A stretch of 8,102 nucleotides of DNA, from assembly GCA_937930495.1 (NCBI GenBank), contig CALGKL010000328.1:1-8102 (forward strand), read 5' to 3'. The number at the start of each line of letters is the position of its first letter. The first letter of the stretch is position 1. This document shows positions 1 through 6,003 of this stretch, in pieces. The notes below the pieces were generated by a model that was not told the DNA's origin, searched no databases, and worked only from the letters and a program-made list of their open reading frames with translations. This stretch comes from an uncultured Gloeocapsa sp. Its GTDB lineage: Bacteria; Cyanobacteriota; Cyanobacteriia; Cyanobacteriales; Gloeocapsaceae. The position numbers and the translations under genes are program-made.

Positions 1-321
1 ATTTAGGGGTTTAGCCAGATAGGCATTAGCACCCTGTTTCATCCCCCAGAATTTATCCATTTCGCTATCTTTGGTGGAACAGATAATAATCGGAATTTCT
101 TTAGTTTTCTCCTGACTTTTTAAATCTCGGCAGATTTCAAAGCCGCTACGACCTGGTAAAACCACATCCAAGACGATTAGATTAGGAGAAGTGGTTTGTA
201 TTTTTTCTAAGGCTTCTTCCCCGGTATTAGCGACGATCACATTAATCCCAAGCTGTTGTAAATATCCTGTGATAATTCCTCTTTGAACTGGGGAATCTTC
301 AACGACTAAAGCTGTTTCCAT
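1..321 (-). CDS. PilH/CheY-like response regulator receiver (partial at window edge)
   Basis: The visible 107 residues are the N-terminal part of a single-domain receiver protein; the C-terminus lies outside the window. Receiver hallmarks are all present: acidic E8-D9 in the VVEDSP segment, phospho-acceptor D52 in the LIVLDVVLPG segment, the S82/T83 switch position after IIIC, and K104 followed by P105. The segment FWGMKQGANAYLAKP (residues 91-105) is typical of PilH-like regulators of type IV pilus chemotaxis-like systems. The ATG at 321 is supported by a Shine-Dalgarno AAGAGGT 7 bases upstream. It lies 66 bases downstream of a PatA-like gene on the same strand, the order expected in cyanobacterial pilG-pilH-pilI-pilJ type operons. 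The likely role is to receive phosphate from a CheA-like kinase and affect pilus motility. That role is inferred; the receiver fold is certain. Confidence 0.88.
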   Translation of the reverse strand, partial: METALVVEDSPVQRGIITGYLQQLGINVIVANTGEEALEKIQTTSPNLIVLDVVLPGRSGFEICRDLKSQEKTKEIPIIICSTKDSEMDKFWGMKQGANAYLAKPLN

Positions 322-328
322 TAAATTT

Positions 329-335
329 ACCTCTT
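329..335 (-). promoter_or_regulatory. Ribosome binding site of the PilH-like receiver gene
   Basis: On the minus strand AAGAGGT stands 7 bases before the ATG at 321. It is one of the clearer Shine-Dalgarno sequences in this window and fixes the start of the receiver gene. Confidence 0.65.
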
Positions 336-387
336 AAATAAATAGTTATTTTTAAAATGATAAGCTTAGTATAGCGTTCAAATTGGA

Positions 388-1626
388 TTAGAGAAAATTT
401 TCGTTACCTGTGTAATTAACTCCCTCTCTCAAATGTTTGCGAATAACATTAATCACCACTTCAGCATCAACGGGTTTACTCAAGAAATCCGAAGAGCCAA
501 CCATTTTAGCGCGGACTCGATCGATAAGACCATCATTGCCAGTTAAAATCACGATTGGGGTATGACGGAAAAAAGATAACTTGCGTAATTGGCTACAGAT
601 TTCATAACCATTAGCGTTAGGCATAATTAAATCTAAAAAAATTAAATCCGGTTTACGAGCTAGGAGAATGGCGATCGCCCGTAAAGCGTCATTGATTCCG
701 AGAAAGTCATAGCCATTTTGTTTGAGGATTTTTTCCATACTTTGGCAAACTAGAGGGCTATCATCAACACAGGCGATCAGATGCTTTTGACCATCTCGAT
801 TATTAGAAATTATAGTCGGAATATTAGGGAGACTAGGTGCGGGAAAATCATCGATTGCCACTAAACGTACCAATCCCTCCTGGATATAGGGAAGGAGAGA
901 ACGGGTTACCGTTAGGACGTCTCGTTTCATACGTACTGCTAAATCCCGTAGGGTTTGTTGTCCATCTAGTAACTGACTGAGAGTATGATAGATTTGCTCA
1001 GAAGTTTTTTGTTGCAGTTGTTCTGGTTGAGCGATGATTGGCGCCATATCAGGAGAGCGATCGGCGATTTTAGCTGCTTGCCAAGCTTGCCAGAGTTTTT
1101 GGGCTTCCACGATCACTTGTTCGGCATCAATCAACACTAAACGAGTGGAGAGAGTCTTGTCTGAGCTAAGTTTACAGGCTATCTGCATAGCTTGGGTAAC
1201 ATCAAAAAGTACTTCAACTATTGTAGCCCTAATCATCTTCGCTGCTTGTTCGAGGGTAACCTTTTGTTGTTCTACCCAAAGACACAACAATTGGTATTCC
1301 CAACAAATCTTCAGGTCTTCAACGGGGATACTATCAATATCTGCTTGTAAAGCGCTGAGGTGGGAAGGCATATGGGGAAAATAAATCACTAAATGACGAC
1401 GCCATCGTCTCACCGGGTGAATTCCCCCGGTGGCGTAGATGATTCTACCTAGATAAAGATAGAATACCCAACGACGGTGATCAGGACTAGTCAATTCCAG
1501 TTGACCACTAAATCTAGGTTGTTTGAGAGTATCAAAGAAACCTAAACCCGTTTGTTTAGATGTAGCAAACTCTTTGAGTGGACCAGAGATTAGGGGGTTA
1601 TTGGTACTATCTTCCGAAGTCATCAT
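388..1626 (-). CDS. PatA/PilG-family response regulator (PATAN domain plus receiver)
   Basis: A 412-residue protein with the two-part architecture of PatA. The N-terminal part, about residues 10-145, resembles the PATAN domain (for example the G41-QLEL strand and the VFYLYLGRIIYA segment at 54-65). A helical linker rich in Q, L and A follows at about 165-255. A C-terminal receiver at 281-401 has acidic D288-D289, phospho-acceptor D332 (LIFLDLIMP), T362 and K384-P385, so it should be phosphorylatable. Cyanobacterial relatives include PatA of Anabaena (heterocyst pattern) and the first regulators of the Synechocystis pil/pix chemotaxis-like operons. The CheY-like gene directly downstream favours the motility/phototaxis role over heterocyst patterning. 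The start could be either of two tandem ATG codons (1626 or 1623); no clear Shine-Dalgarno is visible. The gene diverges from the oxidoreductase gene at 1782. Confidence 0.88.
   Translation of the reverse strand: MMTSEDSTNNPLISGPLKEFATSKQTGLGFFDTLKQPRFSGQLELTSPDHRRWVFYLYLGRIIYATGGIHPVRRWRRHLVIYFPHMPSHLSALQADIDSIPVEDLKICWEYQLLCLWVEQQKVTLEQAAKMIRATIVEVLFDVTQAMQIACKLSSDKTLSTRLVLIDAEQVIVEAQKLWQAWQAAKIADRSPDMAPIIAQPEQLQQKTSEQIYHTLSQLLDGQQTLRDLAVRMKRDVLTVTRSLLPYIQEGLVRLVAIDDFPAPSLPNIPTIISNNRDGQKHLIACVDDSPLVCQSMEKILKQNGYDFLGINDALRAIAILLARKPDLIFLDLIMPNANGYEICSQLRKLSFFRHTPIVILTGNDGLIDRVRAKMVGSSDFLSKPVDAEVVINVIRKHLREGVNYTGNENFL
671..678. repeat. HIP1 octamer GCGATCGC
   Basis: Perfect GCGATCGC, extended to GGCGATCGCC, inside the receiver part of the PatA-like gene. 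HIP1 is a palindrome strongly over-represented in many cyanobacterial genomes. Confidence 0.85.
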
Positions 1627-1781
1627 TCTTATTATTTTGCCTGACTACTTTAAAGTTAACATTTTCTGGTTATATCTTGATAGTTCCCTAAATTGGTCTG
1701 AAAATTTCTAACCCAAAAGACAAAATATCGTGAGGAGCATTCGTGGTATTCTAGACACAGATAGACTGCCAAGAAAAAAGC
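1627..1781. promoter_or_regulatory. Divergent promoter region between PatA-like gene and oxidoreductase gene
   Basis: These 155 bases separate two divergent genes and must hold both promoters. On the plus strand TTGATA (1677-1682) with a 17-base spacer precedes GAAAAT (1700-1705), a fair sigma-70-like pair for the oxidoreductase operon. On the minus strand a TATAAC hexamer near 1670-1675 could be the -10 of the PatA-like gene, but no good -35 is seen. A 10-base palindrome ACTTTAAAGT lies at 1647-1656, overlapping GTTAAC. No small gene is apparent. All of these are weak matches by eye. Confidence 0.35.
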
Positions 1782-2771
1782 ATGAGCAAAAAGAGAATTA
1801 AAATTGGTGTATTAGGATTTGGAGGTTTAGGACAAGCAGCAGCTAGAGTTTTAGCACCTAAACAGTCAGTAATCCACGTAGCCGCAGCGGATCAACAGGG
1901 CTACATCTACCAACCAGAAGGAATCAACGTCAACGAAGCGATCGCCGTCTATCAGCAACAAGGATCTGTTGGTTATCTCCAACCCCAGGGGGTTTTATCT
2001 GAGCAAAGTATCCAAGATTTAATCAAATGTGCTGATGTAGATGGTTATTTTTTAGCCTTACCCAACCTACCCAATACCTTTATGGTAGAAGTAGCCCGTC
2101 AATTTATCTCCCTTGGTTGGCGGGGAGTTTTAGTCGATGCTCTAAAAAGAACTAGCGCCCTAGCCCAAATGCTAGAACTACAAGAAGATTTACAAAAAGC
2201 GGGAATTACCTATCTGACAGGATGTGGAGCAACTCCTGGATTACTCACTGCCGCTGCTGTGCTCGCTGCTCAAAGTTATGCCGAAATCCACCAGGTCAAA
2301 ATAACCTTTGGAGTAGGTATCGCCAACTGGGAAGCCTATAGAGCCACCATCAGGGAAGATATCGCCCATCTCCCGGGTTATAACCTAGAAATAGCCAAAA
2401 ACATGACGGACGCAGAGGTAGAAGCCTTGTTAGAAAAAACTAACGGCATTCTCACCCTCGAAAATATGGAACACGCCGACGATTTGATGCTCGAATTAGC
2501 CGGAATCTGTCCCAGGGAGCGCGTCACCGTGGGTGGGGTCGTGGATACCCGTAACCCGAAAAAACCCCTCAGTACCAACGTTCAAGTCACCGGGCGTACC
2601 TTTGAAGGTAAAATCTCTACCCATACCTTTACCCTAGGGGATGAAACCAGTATGGCAGCTAATGTCTGTGGTCCTGCCTTTGGTTATCTCAAAGCGGGAA
2701 AAGCCTTGCACAATCGGGGTATTTATGGCATATTTACCGCAGCCGAGGTCATGCCACAATACGTTAATTAG
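1782..2771 (+). CDS. Saccharopine-dehydrogenase-like NAD(P)-binding oxidoreductase, function unknown
   Basis: A 329-residue soluble protein. The N-terminus is a Rossmann nucleotide-binding fold: a strand at 6-11 followed by G12-F-G14-G-L-G17, a perfect GxGxxG. Further segments are LALPNLPNT (91-99), LVDALKRTS (117-125) and GCGATPGLL (147-155), the last at the place where saccharopine reductases and homospermidine synthases carry a DPG-type motif. The C-terminal half (about 170-325) would be the substrate and dimer domain, with a conserved-looking stretch around [10 protein letters not shown] (286-295). It resembles a protein widely found in cyanobacteria and usually labelled saccharopine-dehydrogenase-like. 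Lysine degradation through saccharopine is not expected here, so the true substrate is unknown. It is the first gene of a run: its stop is 2 bases before the glycosyltransferase ATG, which suggests translational coupling. The ATG at 1782 leads directly into the fold; no strong Shine-Dalgarno is seen. Confidence 0.75.
   Translation: MSKKRIKIGVLGFGGLGQAAARVLAPKQSVIHVAAADQQGYIYQPEGINVNEAIAVYQQQGSVGYLQPQGVLSEQSIQDLIKCADVDGYFLALPNLPNTFMVEVARQFISLGWRGVLVDALKRTSALAQMLELQEDLQKAGITYLTGCGATPGLLTAAAVLAAQSYAEIHQVKITFGVGIANWEAYRATIREDIAHLPGYNLEIAKNMTDAEVEALLEKTNGILTLENMEHADDLMLELAGICPRERVTVGGVVDTRNPKKPLSTNVQVTGRTFEGKISTHTFTLGDETSMAANVCGPAFGYLKAGKALHNRGIYGIFTAAEVMPQYVN
1938..1945. repeat. HIP1 octamer GCGATCGC
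   Basis: Perfect HIP1 copy within the saccharopine-dehydrogenase-like gene. Confidence 0.85.
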
Positions 2772-2773
2772 TT

Positions 2774-4021
2774 ATGAAGATACTGTTACTACATCCCAAC
2801 TTTCCCGCGCAATTTCGTCACGTAGCCGTAGCTTTAGCAGCAAGAGGACATCAAGTAGTCTTTGCTACCCGTCGGGAAGAGGGACAACTAACAGGAGTCA
2901 CCAAAGTTATCTATAACCCCTCTCGAGATGTGCGACCAGAAACCCACCACTATCTACACAGTCTCGAGGCGGCGGTCTTACAAGGTCAAGCCATCTACCG
3001 TTTAGTCGAACAATTGAGACAACAGCAATTTACCCCCGATATCGTCTATGGTCATTCCGGGTGGGGACCGACTCTTTTTATTAAAGATGTCCTCCCTAAA
3101 GCTCAATTACTCTGTTATTTTGAGTGGTTTTATCATGCCCATGGCTCAGACGCGGATTTTGACCCCACAGACCCCCTGAGTGCAGACGATCGCCCCCGGA
3201 TTCGGATGAAAAACACACCGATGTTGACGGATTTATTTAGCTGCGATCGCGGTTTATCCCCTACCTATTGGCAACGTCAACAATTTCCGAGTGAATTTCA
3301 CCCTAAAATTACGGTACGTCATGATGGAATAGATACAAGTTTTTTTGTTCCCAAAGCAGATAGTAAATTAGTTCTGCCCTCGATCAATCTAGACCTTTCC
3401 CAAGCTACAGAAATCATTACCTATGTCGCTAGAGGGATGGAACCCTATCGGGGTTTCCCCCAATTTATGGAAGCAGTCTCCCTCCTACAACAACGTCGCC
3501 CTAACTGTCACGTAGTGGTGGTAGGACAAGATCGAGTCGCCTATGGCAAAACCCTCCCGGAAGGTCAAAGTTATAAGCAATTAATGTTAGATAAGTTCTC
3601 TTTTGATTTATCCAGACTCCATTTTACAGGCTTATTACCCTATAACCAATACCTGAAAGTCCTGCAAGCCTCTTCAGTACATATCTATCTGACTCGTCCC
3701 TTTGTCCTCTCCTGGTCGATGTTAGAAGCTATGTCCACCGGTTGTCTCCTCGTTGCTTCTCATACCCAACCCGTCACCGAAGTAATCAAAGATGGCTATA
3801 ATGGACTCTTGGTTGATTTCTTCGACGTGGAGGCGATCGCCAAACGGGTAGAAGAAGCTTTGGATAATCCCGAAGCTATGCTACCAATCAGAACCAGAGC
3901 GAGACAAACTATCCTCAAACAATACGACCTGGCTACATTACTACCACTCCACCTCGACTGGATTTTAAACCCTGAGAGTAAACCCCAAACCAAAAAGAAA
4001 AAAGGATTTGCCATCAATTAA
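2774..4021 (+). CDS. Family 4-like glycosyltransferase (GT-B fold)
   Basis: A 415-residue protein with two Rossmann-like halves. The N-terminal acceptor domain starts with MKILLLHPNFPAQFRH and has the pattern of the glycosyltransferase 4 subgroup whose proteins start this way, including GHSGWGPT at 93-100 and YFEWFYHAHG at 115-124. The HDGIDT segment (183-188) marks the hinge. The C-terminal donor domain holds VARGMEPYRGF (218-228) and the nucleotide-sugar binding region around SMLEAMSTG (315-323). In the usual EX7E motif the second Glu is E318 but the first position is F310, as I recall is common in this subgroup. No signal peptide or membrane span is seen; the C-terminus ends in a basic KKKK tail (407-410). 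It probably transfers a sugar to a cell-surface polysaccharide or glycolipid, but donor and acceptor cannot be told. It follows the oxidoreductase by 2 bases and precedes menG by 14. Confidence 0.85.
   Translation: MKILLLHPNFPAQFRHVAVALAARGHQVVFATRREEGQLTGVTKVIYNPSRDVRPETHHYLHSLEAAVLQGQAIYRLVEQLRQQQFTPDIVYGHSGWGPTLFIKDVLPKAQLLCYFEWFYHAHGSDADFDPTDPLSADDRPRIRMKNTPMLTDLFSCDRGLSPTYWQRQQFPSEFHPKITVRHDGIDTSFFVPKADSKLVLPSINLDLSQATEIITYVARGMEPYRGFPQFMEAVSLLQQRRPNCHVVVVGQDRVAYGKTLPEGQSYKQLMLDKFSFDLSRLHFTGLLPYNQYLKVLQASSVHIYLTRPFVLSWSMLEAMSTGCLLVASHTQPVTEVIKDGYNGLLVDFFDVEAIAKRVEEALDNPEAMLPIRTRARQTILKQYDLATLLPLHLDWILNPESKPQTKKKKGFAIN
3243..3250. repeat. HIP1 octamer GCGATCGC
   Basis: Perfect HIP1 copy within the glycosyltransferase gene. 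Confidence 0.85.
3833..3840. repeat. HIP1 octamer GCGATCGC
   Basis: Second perfect HIP1 copy within the glycosyltransferase gene, extended to GGCGATCGCC. Confidence 0.85.
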
Positions 4022-4035
4022 AAGCTTCTTAAATC

Positions 4036-4743
4036 ATGGAAAATAAACAAAATAGTTCAGCGGCAATTCAAGAACTATTTAATCGGATTGCCCCGGAATA
4101 CGATCGCCTCAACCAATGGTTAAGTCTTGGTCAACATCACATTTGGAAGCTGATGGCTGTCAAATGGAGTGAACCAGAGTTAGGGGATATAGCCCTAGAT
4201 TTATGTTGTGGCAGTGGTGATTTAGCCCATTTATTAGCGCCAAAAGTCGGTCTAAAGGGTCAAGTTTATGGAGTTGACTTTGCCGCGGCACAACTGGCGA
4301 TCGCCGCTGACAAAGCCAAACAGATCCTCCCGAATCATTCACTCCACTGGATTGAAGGAGACGTTTTAAACCTTCCTTTTGCTGATAACTATTTTGATTG
4401 CGCTACCATGGGTTATGGTTTACGTAACGTTGTGGATATCAAACAATCACTCAAGGAAATATATAGAGTGTTAAAACCCAATGCTAAAGCAGCGATTCTC
4501 GATTTTCACCGACCTTATCACCCAATTTGGCGCAATTTCCAACGGTTTTATCTAGACTATCTAGTTGTTCCCCTAGCTGGATTTAGGGGTTTAAAAGCCG
4601 AATATGCCTATATCAATTCCAGTTTAGAACGTTTTCCCCAGGGTCAAGAACAGGTAGAATTAGCTAAATCGGTCAATTTTCAACAAGCTAGACACTATTC
4701 TCTAGCTGAGGGAATGATGGGAGTCTTAGTGGTCCAAAAATAG
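4036..4743 (+). CDS. menG: 2-phytyl-1,4-naphthoquinone methyltransferase (UbiE/MenG family)
   Basis: A 235-residue SAM-dependent methyltransferase of the UbiE/COQ5 family. In cyanobacteria this enzyme methylates demethylphylloquinone to phylloquinone, the A1 cofactor of photosystem I. The first family signature is seen at residues 22-37: Y22-D, N26, S30, H34 and W37 (L25 replaces the usual Met, which I believe is normal for the cyanobacterial type). SAM motif I is LDLCCGSGD (54-62), followed by acidic D81, GDVLNLPF (108-115), GYGLRNV (126-132) and RVLKP (144-148). The length is normal for cyanobacterial MenG. It is third in a plus-strand run after the glycosyltransferase (14 bases apart) and no separate promoter is obvious. 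Its stop codon is immediately followed by the stop codon of the convergent ferredoxin gene, leaving no room for a terminator between them. The neighbouring psaL, psaI and ferredoxin genes agree with a photosystem I role. Confidence 0.9.
   Translation: MENKQNSSAAIQELFNRIAPEYDRLNQWLSLGQHHIWKLMAVKWSEPELGDIALDLCCGSGDLAHLLAPKVGLKGQVYGVDFAAAQLAIAADKAKQILPNHSLHWIEGDVLNLPFADNYFDCATMGYGLRNVVDIKQSLKEIYRVLKPNAKAAILDFHRPYHPIWRNFQRFYLDYLVVPLAGFRGLKAEYAYINSSLERFPQGQEQVELAKSVNFQQARHYSLAEGMMGVLVVQK
4297..4304. repeat. HIP1 octamer GCGATCGC
   Basis: Perfect HIP1 copy within menG, extended to GGCGATCGCC. Confidence 0.85.
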
Positions 4744-5067
4744 TTATAAATCTAATAACTGTTCCTCTTGATGAGTAAGAATCACACAGTCAGAGAGAGG
4801 ATAGGATTTACAGGTGAGGAGAAAACCGGCGGCTAATTCTTTAGGTCTTAAAAAGTTATGATCTTGGTCAACCTCTCCTTTAACGATTCTACCCGTGCAA
4901 TTGATACACATACCAGTACGACAAGATACAGGTAAACTTATCCCCTGTTCTTCAGCAGCATCGAGAATATACTGATCATCGCGTACCTTGATGGTTTTAT
5001 TTAAACCCAACTCTTGATTAATCAGCGTCACATTATAGAATTTTTGACCGTCGTGGTGAATAAACAT
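4744..5067 (-). CDS. Plant-type [2Fe-2S] ferredoxin
   Basis: A 107-residue ferredoxin. With the ATG at 5067 as residue 1, the cluster ligands are C49, C54, C57 and C86 (CRTGMCINC, then LLTC). The C57-C86 gap is 28 residues, one fewer than the 29 of classical PetF, and an extra cysteine lies at C94 near the C-terminus. The ILDAAEEQGISLP segment before the cluster and a THQEEQ tail are typical of the family. It should carry electrons from photosystem I or to a specific partner; the altered gap and the Met-Cys-Ile-Asn cluster loop suggest a minor, specialised ferredoxin rather than the main PetF. The start was chosen because GAGGA (5075-5079) stands 7 bases before this ATG; an upstream TTG at 5073 would sit almost on the Shine-Dalgarno. 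It lies downstream of psaL on the same strand but beyond a terminator, so it probably has its own promoter. Confidence 0.88.
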   Translation of the reverse strand: MFIHHDGQKFYNVTLINQELGLNKTIKVRDDQYILDAAEEQGISLPVSCRTGMCINCTGRIVKGEVDQDHNFLRPKELAAGFLLTCKSYPLSDCVILTHQEEQLLDL

Positions 5068-5074
5068 ATCCAAA

Positions 5075-5079
5075 TCCTC
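5075..5079 (-). promoter_or_regulatory. Ribosome binding site of the ferredoxin gene
   Basis: GAGGA on the minus strand, 7 bases before the ATG at 5067. This spacing decides between that ATG and the in-frame TTG at 5073. Farther upstream a TATAAC hexamer (about 5088-5093, minus strand) could be a -10 box, but its -35 is poor. Confidence 0.6.
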
Positions 5080-5147
5080 GGTTAATAGTTATATTTTGAT
5101 GATTCCCCAATTATTTCTCGCAATCACAAATTGTTACTTAAGTTAAT

Positions 5148-5173
5148 AAAAAAATCCCACCCAAAGGGTGAGA
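5148..5173 (-). terminator. Intrinsic terminator of psaL
   Basis: Read on the minus strand, TCTCACCC, loop TTT and GGGTGGGA form an 8-pair stem with one G-T wobble, followed at once by seven T residues (5154-5148). It begins 23 bases after the psaL stop codon. It should end the psaL transcript and insulate the ferredoxin gene. The plus-strand reading lacks a T-tract, so it acts in one direction. Confidence 0.85.
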
Positions 5174-5196
5174 TAGTCAATTATCAAGTATTTATT

Positions 5197-5661
5197 TTAT
5201 CTGTTGAGAAAAGCTTGTAGTAATGGAGTAGTTGCTAAAAAATAAGCAAAAGCAGCTCCACCACAACCACCAATCAGAAAACCACTAGCAAACTCGCTCC
5301 AGCCTTCTTTAGTACCGAATTCTGCGGGGGGTTTGGGGGTGGTCAGAGTTTCTGTTGCATTACCTTTACGCACAGCAGCATGGAGAGAGAGAGCAATAGT
5401 CAGAATAGTAATTAAGCTGACTGCAGCTACTAAACCAGCTAAATCTCCTATCTCTGTATTACGCAGAGGACCGAGTAGCGCAAAGGGACCATACAAAAAG
5501 TAGCCATGTGCCATACCGACTTCTAAACCACGACGATTAGCCGATAATCCCTGACGATAAGCAGGTAAATTATTAATCAATGCTTTAGTAAAACCAGAAG
5601 CATTAATTGGGGTTGCTACGTTGCCAACTTGAGGATCATCAAGAGGTTGAGTTAGAGCCAT
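5197..5661 (-). CDS. psaL: Photosystem I reaction center subunit XI (PsaL)
   Basis: A 154-residue thylakoid membrane protein, the usual length for PsaL. The family core RRGLEVGMAHGYF (43-55) and GPFALLGPLR (58-67) is present. Three hydrophobic spans are visible at about 46-66, 74-97 and 124-149. PsaL binds chlorophyll and carotenoid and forms the contact that joins photosystem I units into trimers or tetramers. The loop between spans 2 and 3 is proline-bearing (P109, P111, P112 ahead of GTKEGWSEFAS), which recalls heterocystous-type PsaL more than the Synechocystis type. The start at 5661 follows the expected N-terminus; a purine stretch AGAAGAGA about 13 bases upstream is a weak ribosome site. 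The gene is divergent from psaI and is followed by a strong terminator, so it is probably transcribed alone. Confidence 0.95.
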   Translation of the reverse strand: MALTQPLDDPQVGNVATPINASGFTKALINNLPAYRQGLSANRRGLEVGMAHGYFLYGPFALLGPLRNTEIGDLAGLVAAVSLITILTIALSLHAAVRKGNATETLTTPKPPAEFGTKEGWSEFASGFLIGGCGGAAFAYFLATTPLLQAFLNR

Positions 5662-5829
5662 AGATCTTAAATCTCTTCTGAAATAATTAAGGTTCTTGAT
5701 GTAGCTTAATCGAAAATGCCCTCTTTTTTTTATTTTGTTAAGAATCTTGATGTTTTGGTTCTAGAGTGAGACTCTTTAGAGTAACATTCAGCTTGAAGAT
5801 AATTGTACTTAATAAATAACGAGGAAATT
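5662..5829. promoter_or_regulatory. Divergent psaL-psaI promoter region with nested dyads and a 9-base direct repeat
   Basis: These 168 bases hold the promoters for psaL (minus) and psaI (plus). For psaI, GATAAT (5798-5803) with a 17-base spacer from TTTAGA (5775-5780) is a plausible sigma-70-like pair. The candidate -35 overlaps a nested dyad: AGAGT (5763-5767), ACTCT (5771-5775) and AGAGT (5778-5782). The 9-mer TCTTGATGT occurs twice, at 5694-5702 and 5745-5753. An eight-T tract (5724-5731) gives an A-tract on the psaL strand that may act as an AT-rich activating element. I see no convincing HLR1 (RpaB) box or -10 for psaL. No small gene is apparent. Confidence 0.45.
5821..5825 (+). promoter_or_regulatory. 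Ribosome binding site of psaI
   Basis: GAGGA lies 4 bases before the psaI ATG at 5830, with AACGAGGAA as its context. It supports translation of this very short gene from that start. Confidence 0.6.
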
Positions 5830-5955
5830 ATGACTGGTGCATACGCTGCTTCATTTTTACCCACTGTTTTAGTTCCCTTACTACCTGTAGCTGCGTTTGC
5901 GGTTATGGGTTTGTTATTTCTCTATGTAGAGAGTGACGCGGAAGGGGAAGCCTAG
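5830..5955 (+). CDS. psaI: Photosystem I reaction center subunit VIII (PsaI)
   Basis: A 41-residue single-span thylakoid protein. It begins MTGAYAASFLPTVLVPLLPV, has a hydrophobic span at about 11-32 with the characteristic prolines P11, P16 and P19, and ends in an acidic tail VESDAEGEA. This matches cyanobacterial PsaI in length and pattern. PsaI sits next to PsaL in photosystem I and helps hold it in place, which supports stable oligomers. A GAGGA ribosome site precedes the ATG. The gene points away from psaL, across 168 bases, and runs toward argG; a hairpin downstream probably ends both transcripts. Short length is normal here and not a sign of truncation. Confidence 0.92.
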   Translation: MTGAYAASFLPTVLVPLLPVAAFAVMGLLFLYVESDAEGEA

Positions 5956-5968
5956 ATAATTATCATAA

Positions 5969-5995
5969 AGAGAAGTTGTGATTCCACAACTCTCT
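5969..5995. terminator. Candidate bidirectional terminator between psaI and argG
   Basis: AGAG-A-AGTTGTG, loop ATTC and CACAACT-CTCT form a stem of 7 plus 4 pairs with a single A bulge at 5973. It sits midway between the convergent psaI and argG stops in a 48-base gap, the expected place for a shared terminator. T-tracts are weak on both sides, so termination could be incomplete. Confidence 0.5.
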
Positions 5996-6003
5996 AACTC
6001 TCT

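Noticed and set aside
1034..1384. Open frame of 116 codons on the plus strand
   Set aside because: It lies wholly inside the PatA-like gene on the opposite strand, and its translation shows no recognisable domain. It is a shadow frame.
1647..1656. Perfect palindrome ACTTTAAAGT near the PatA-like start
   Set aside because: AT-rich palindromes of ten bases are common by chance in this composition and no second copy or promoter overlap supports it as an operator.
1523..1711. Open frame of 62 codons on the plus strand spanning the PatA-like start and the intergenic region
   Set aside because: Most of it is antisense to the PatA-like N-terminus; there is no ribosome site and no family resemblance.
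2378..2578. Open frame of 66 codons antisense to the oxidoreductase gene
   Set aside because: It is fully contained in a well-supported gene, with low-complexity serine-rich translation typical of shadow frames.
2641..2916. Open frame of 91 codons bridging the oxidoreductase and glycosyltransferase genes
   Set aside because: Overlaps the conserved C-terminus of one gene and the conserved N-terminus of the next in another frame; the serine/arginine-rich translation resembles no family.
3796..4017. Open frame of 73 codons antisense to the glycosyltransferase C-terminus
   Set aside because: Wholly contained in the real gene, no ribosome site, no family resemblance.
4160..4342. Open frame of 60 codons antisense to menG
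   Set aside because: Covers the SAM-binding motifs of menG on the other strand; clearly a shadow.
5731..5760. Possible HLR1 (RpaB) box in the psaL-psaI region
   Set aside because: The best match has at least two mismatches in each half-site, too weak to annotate.
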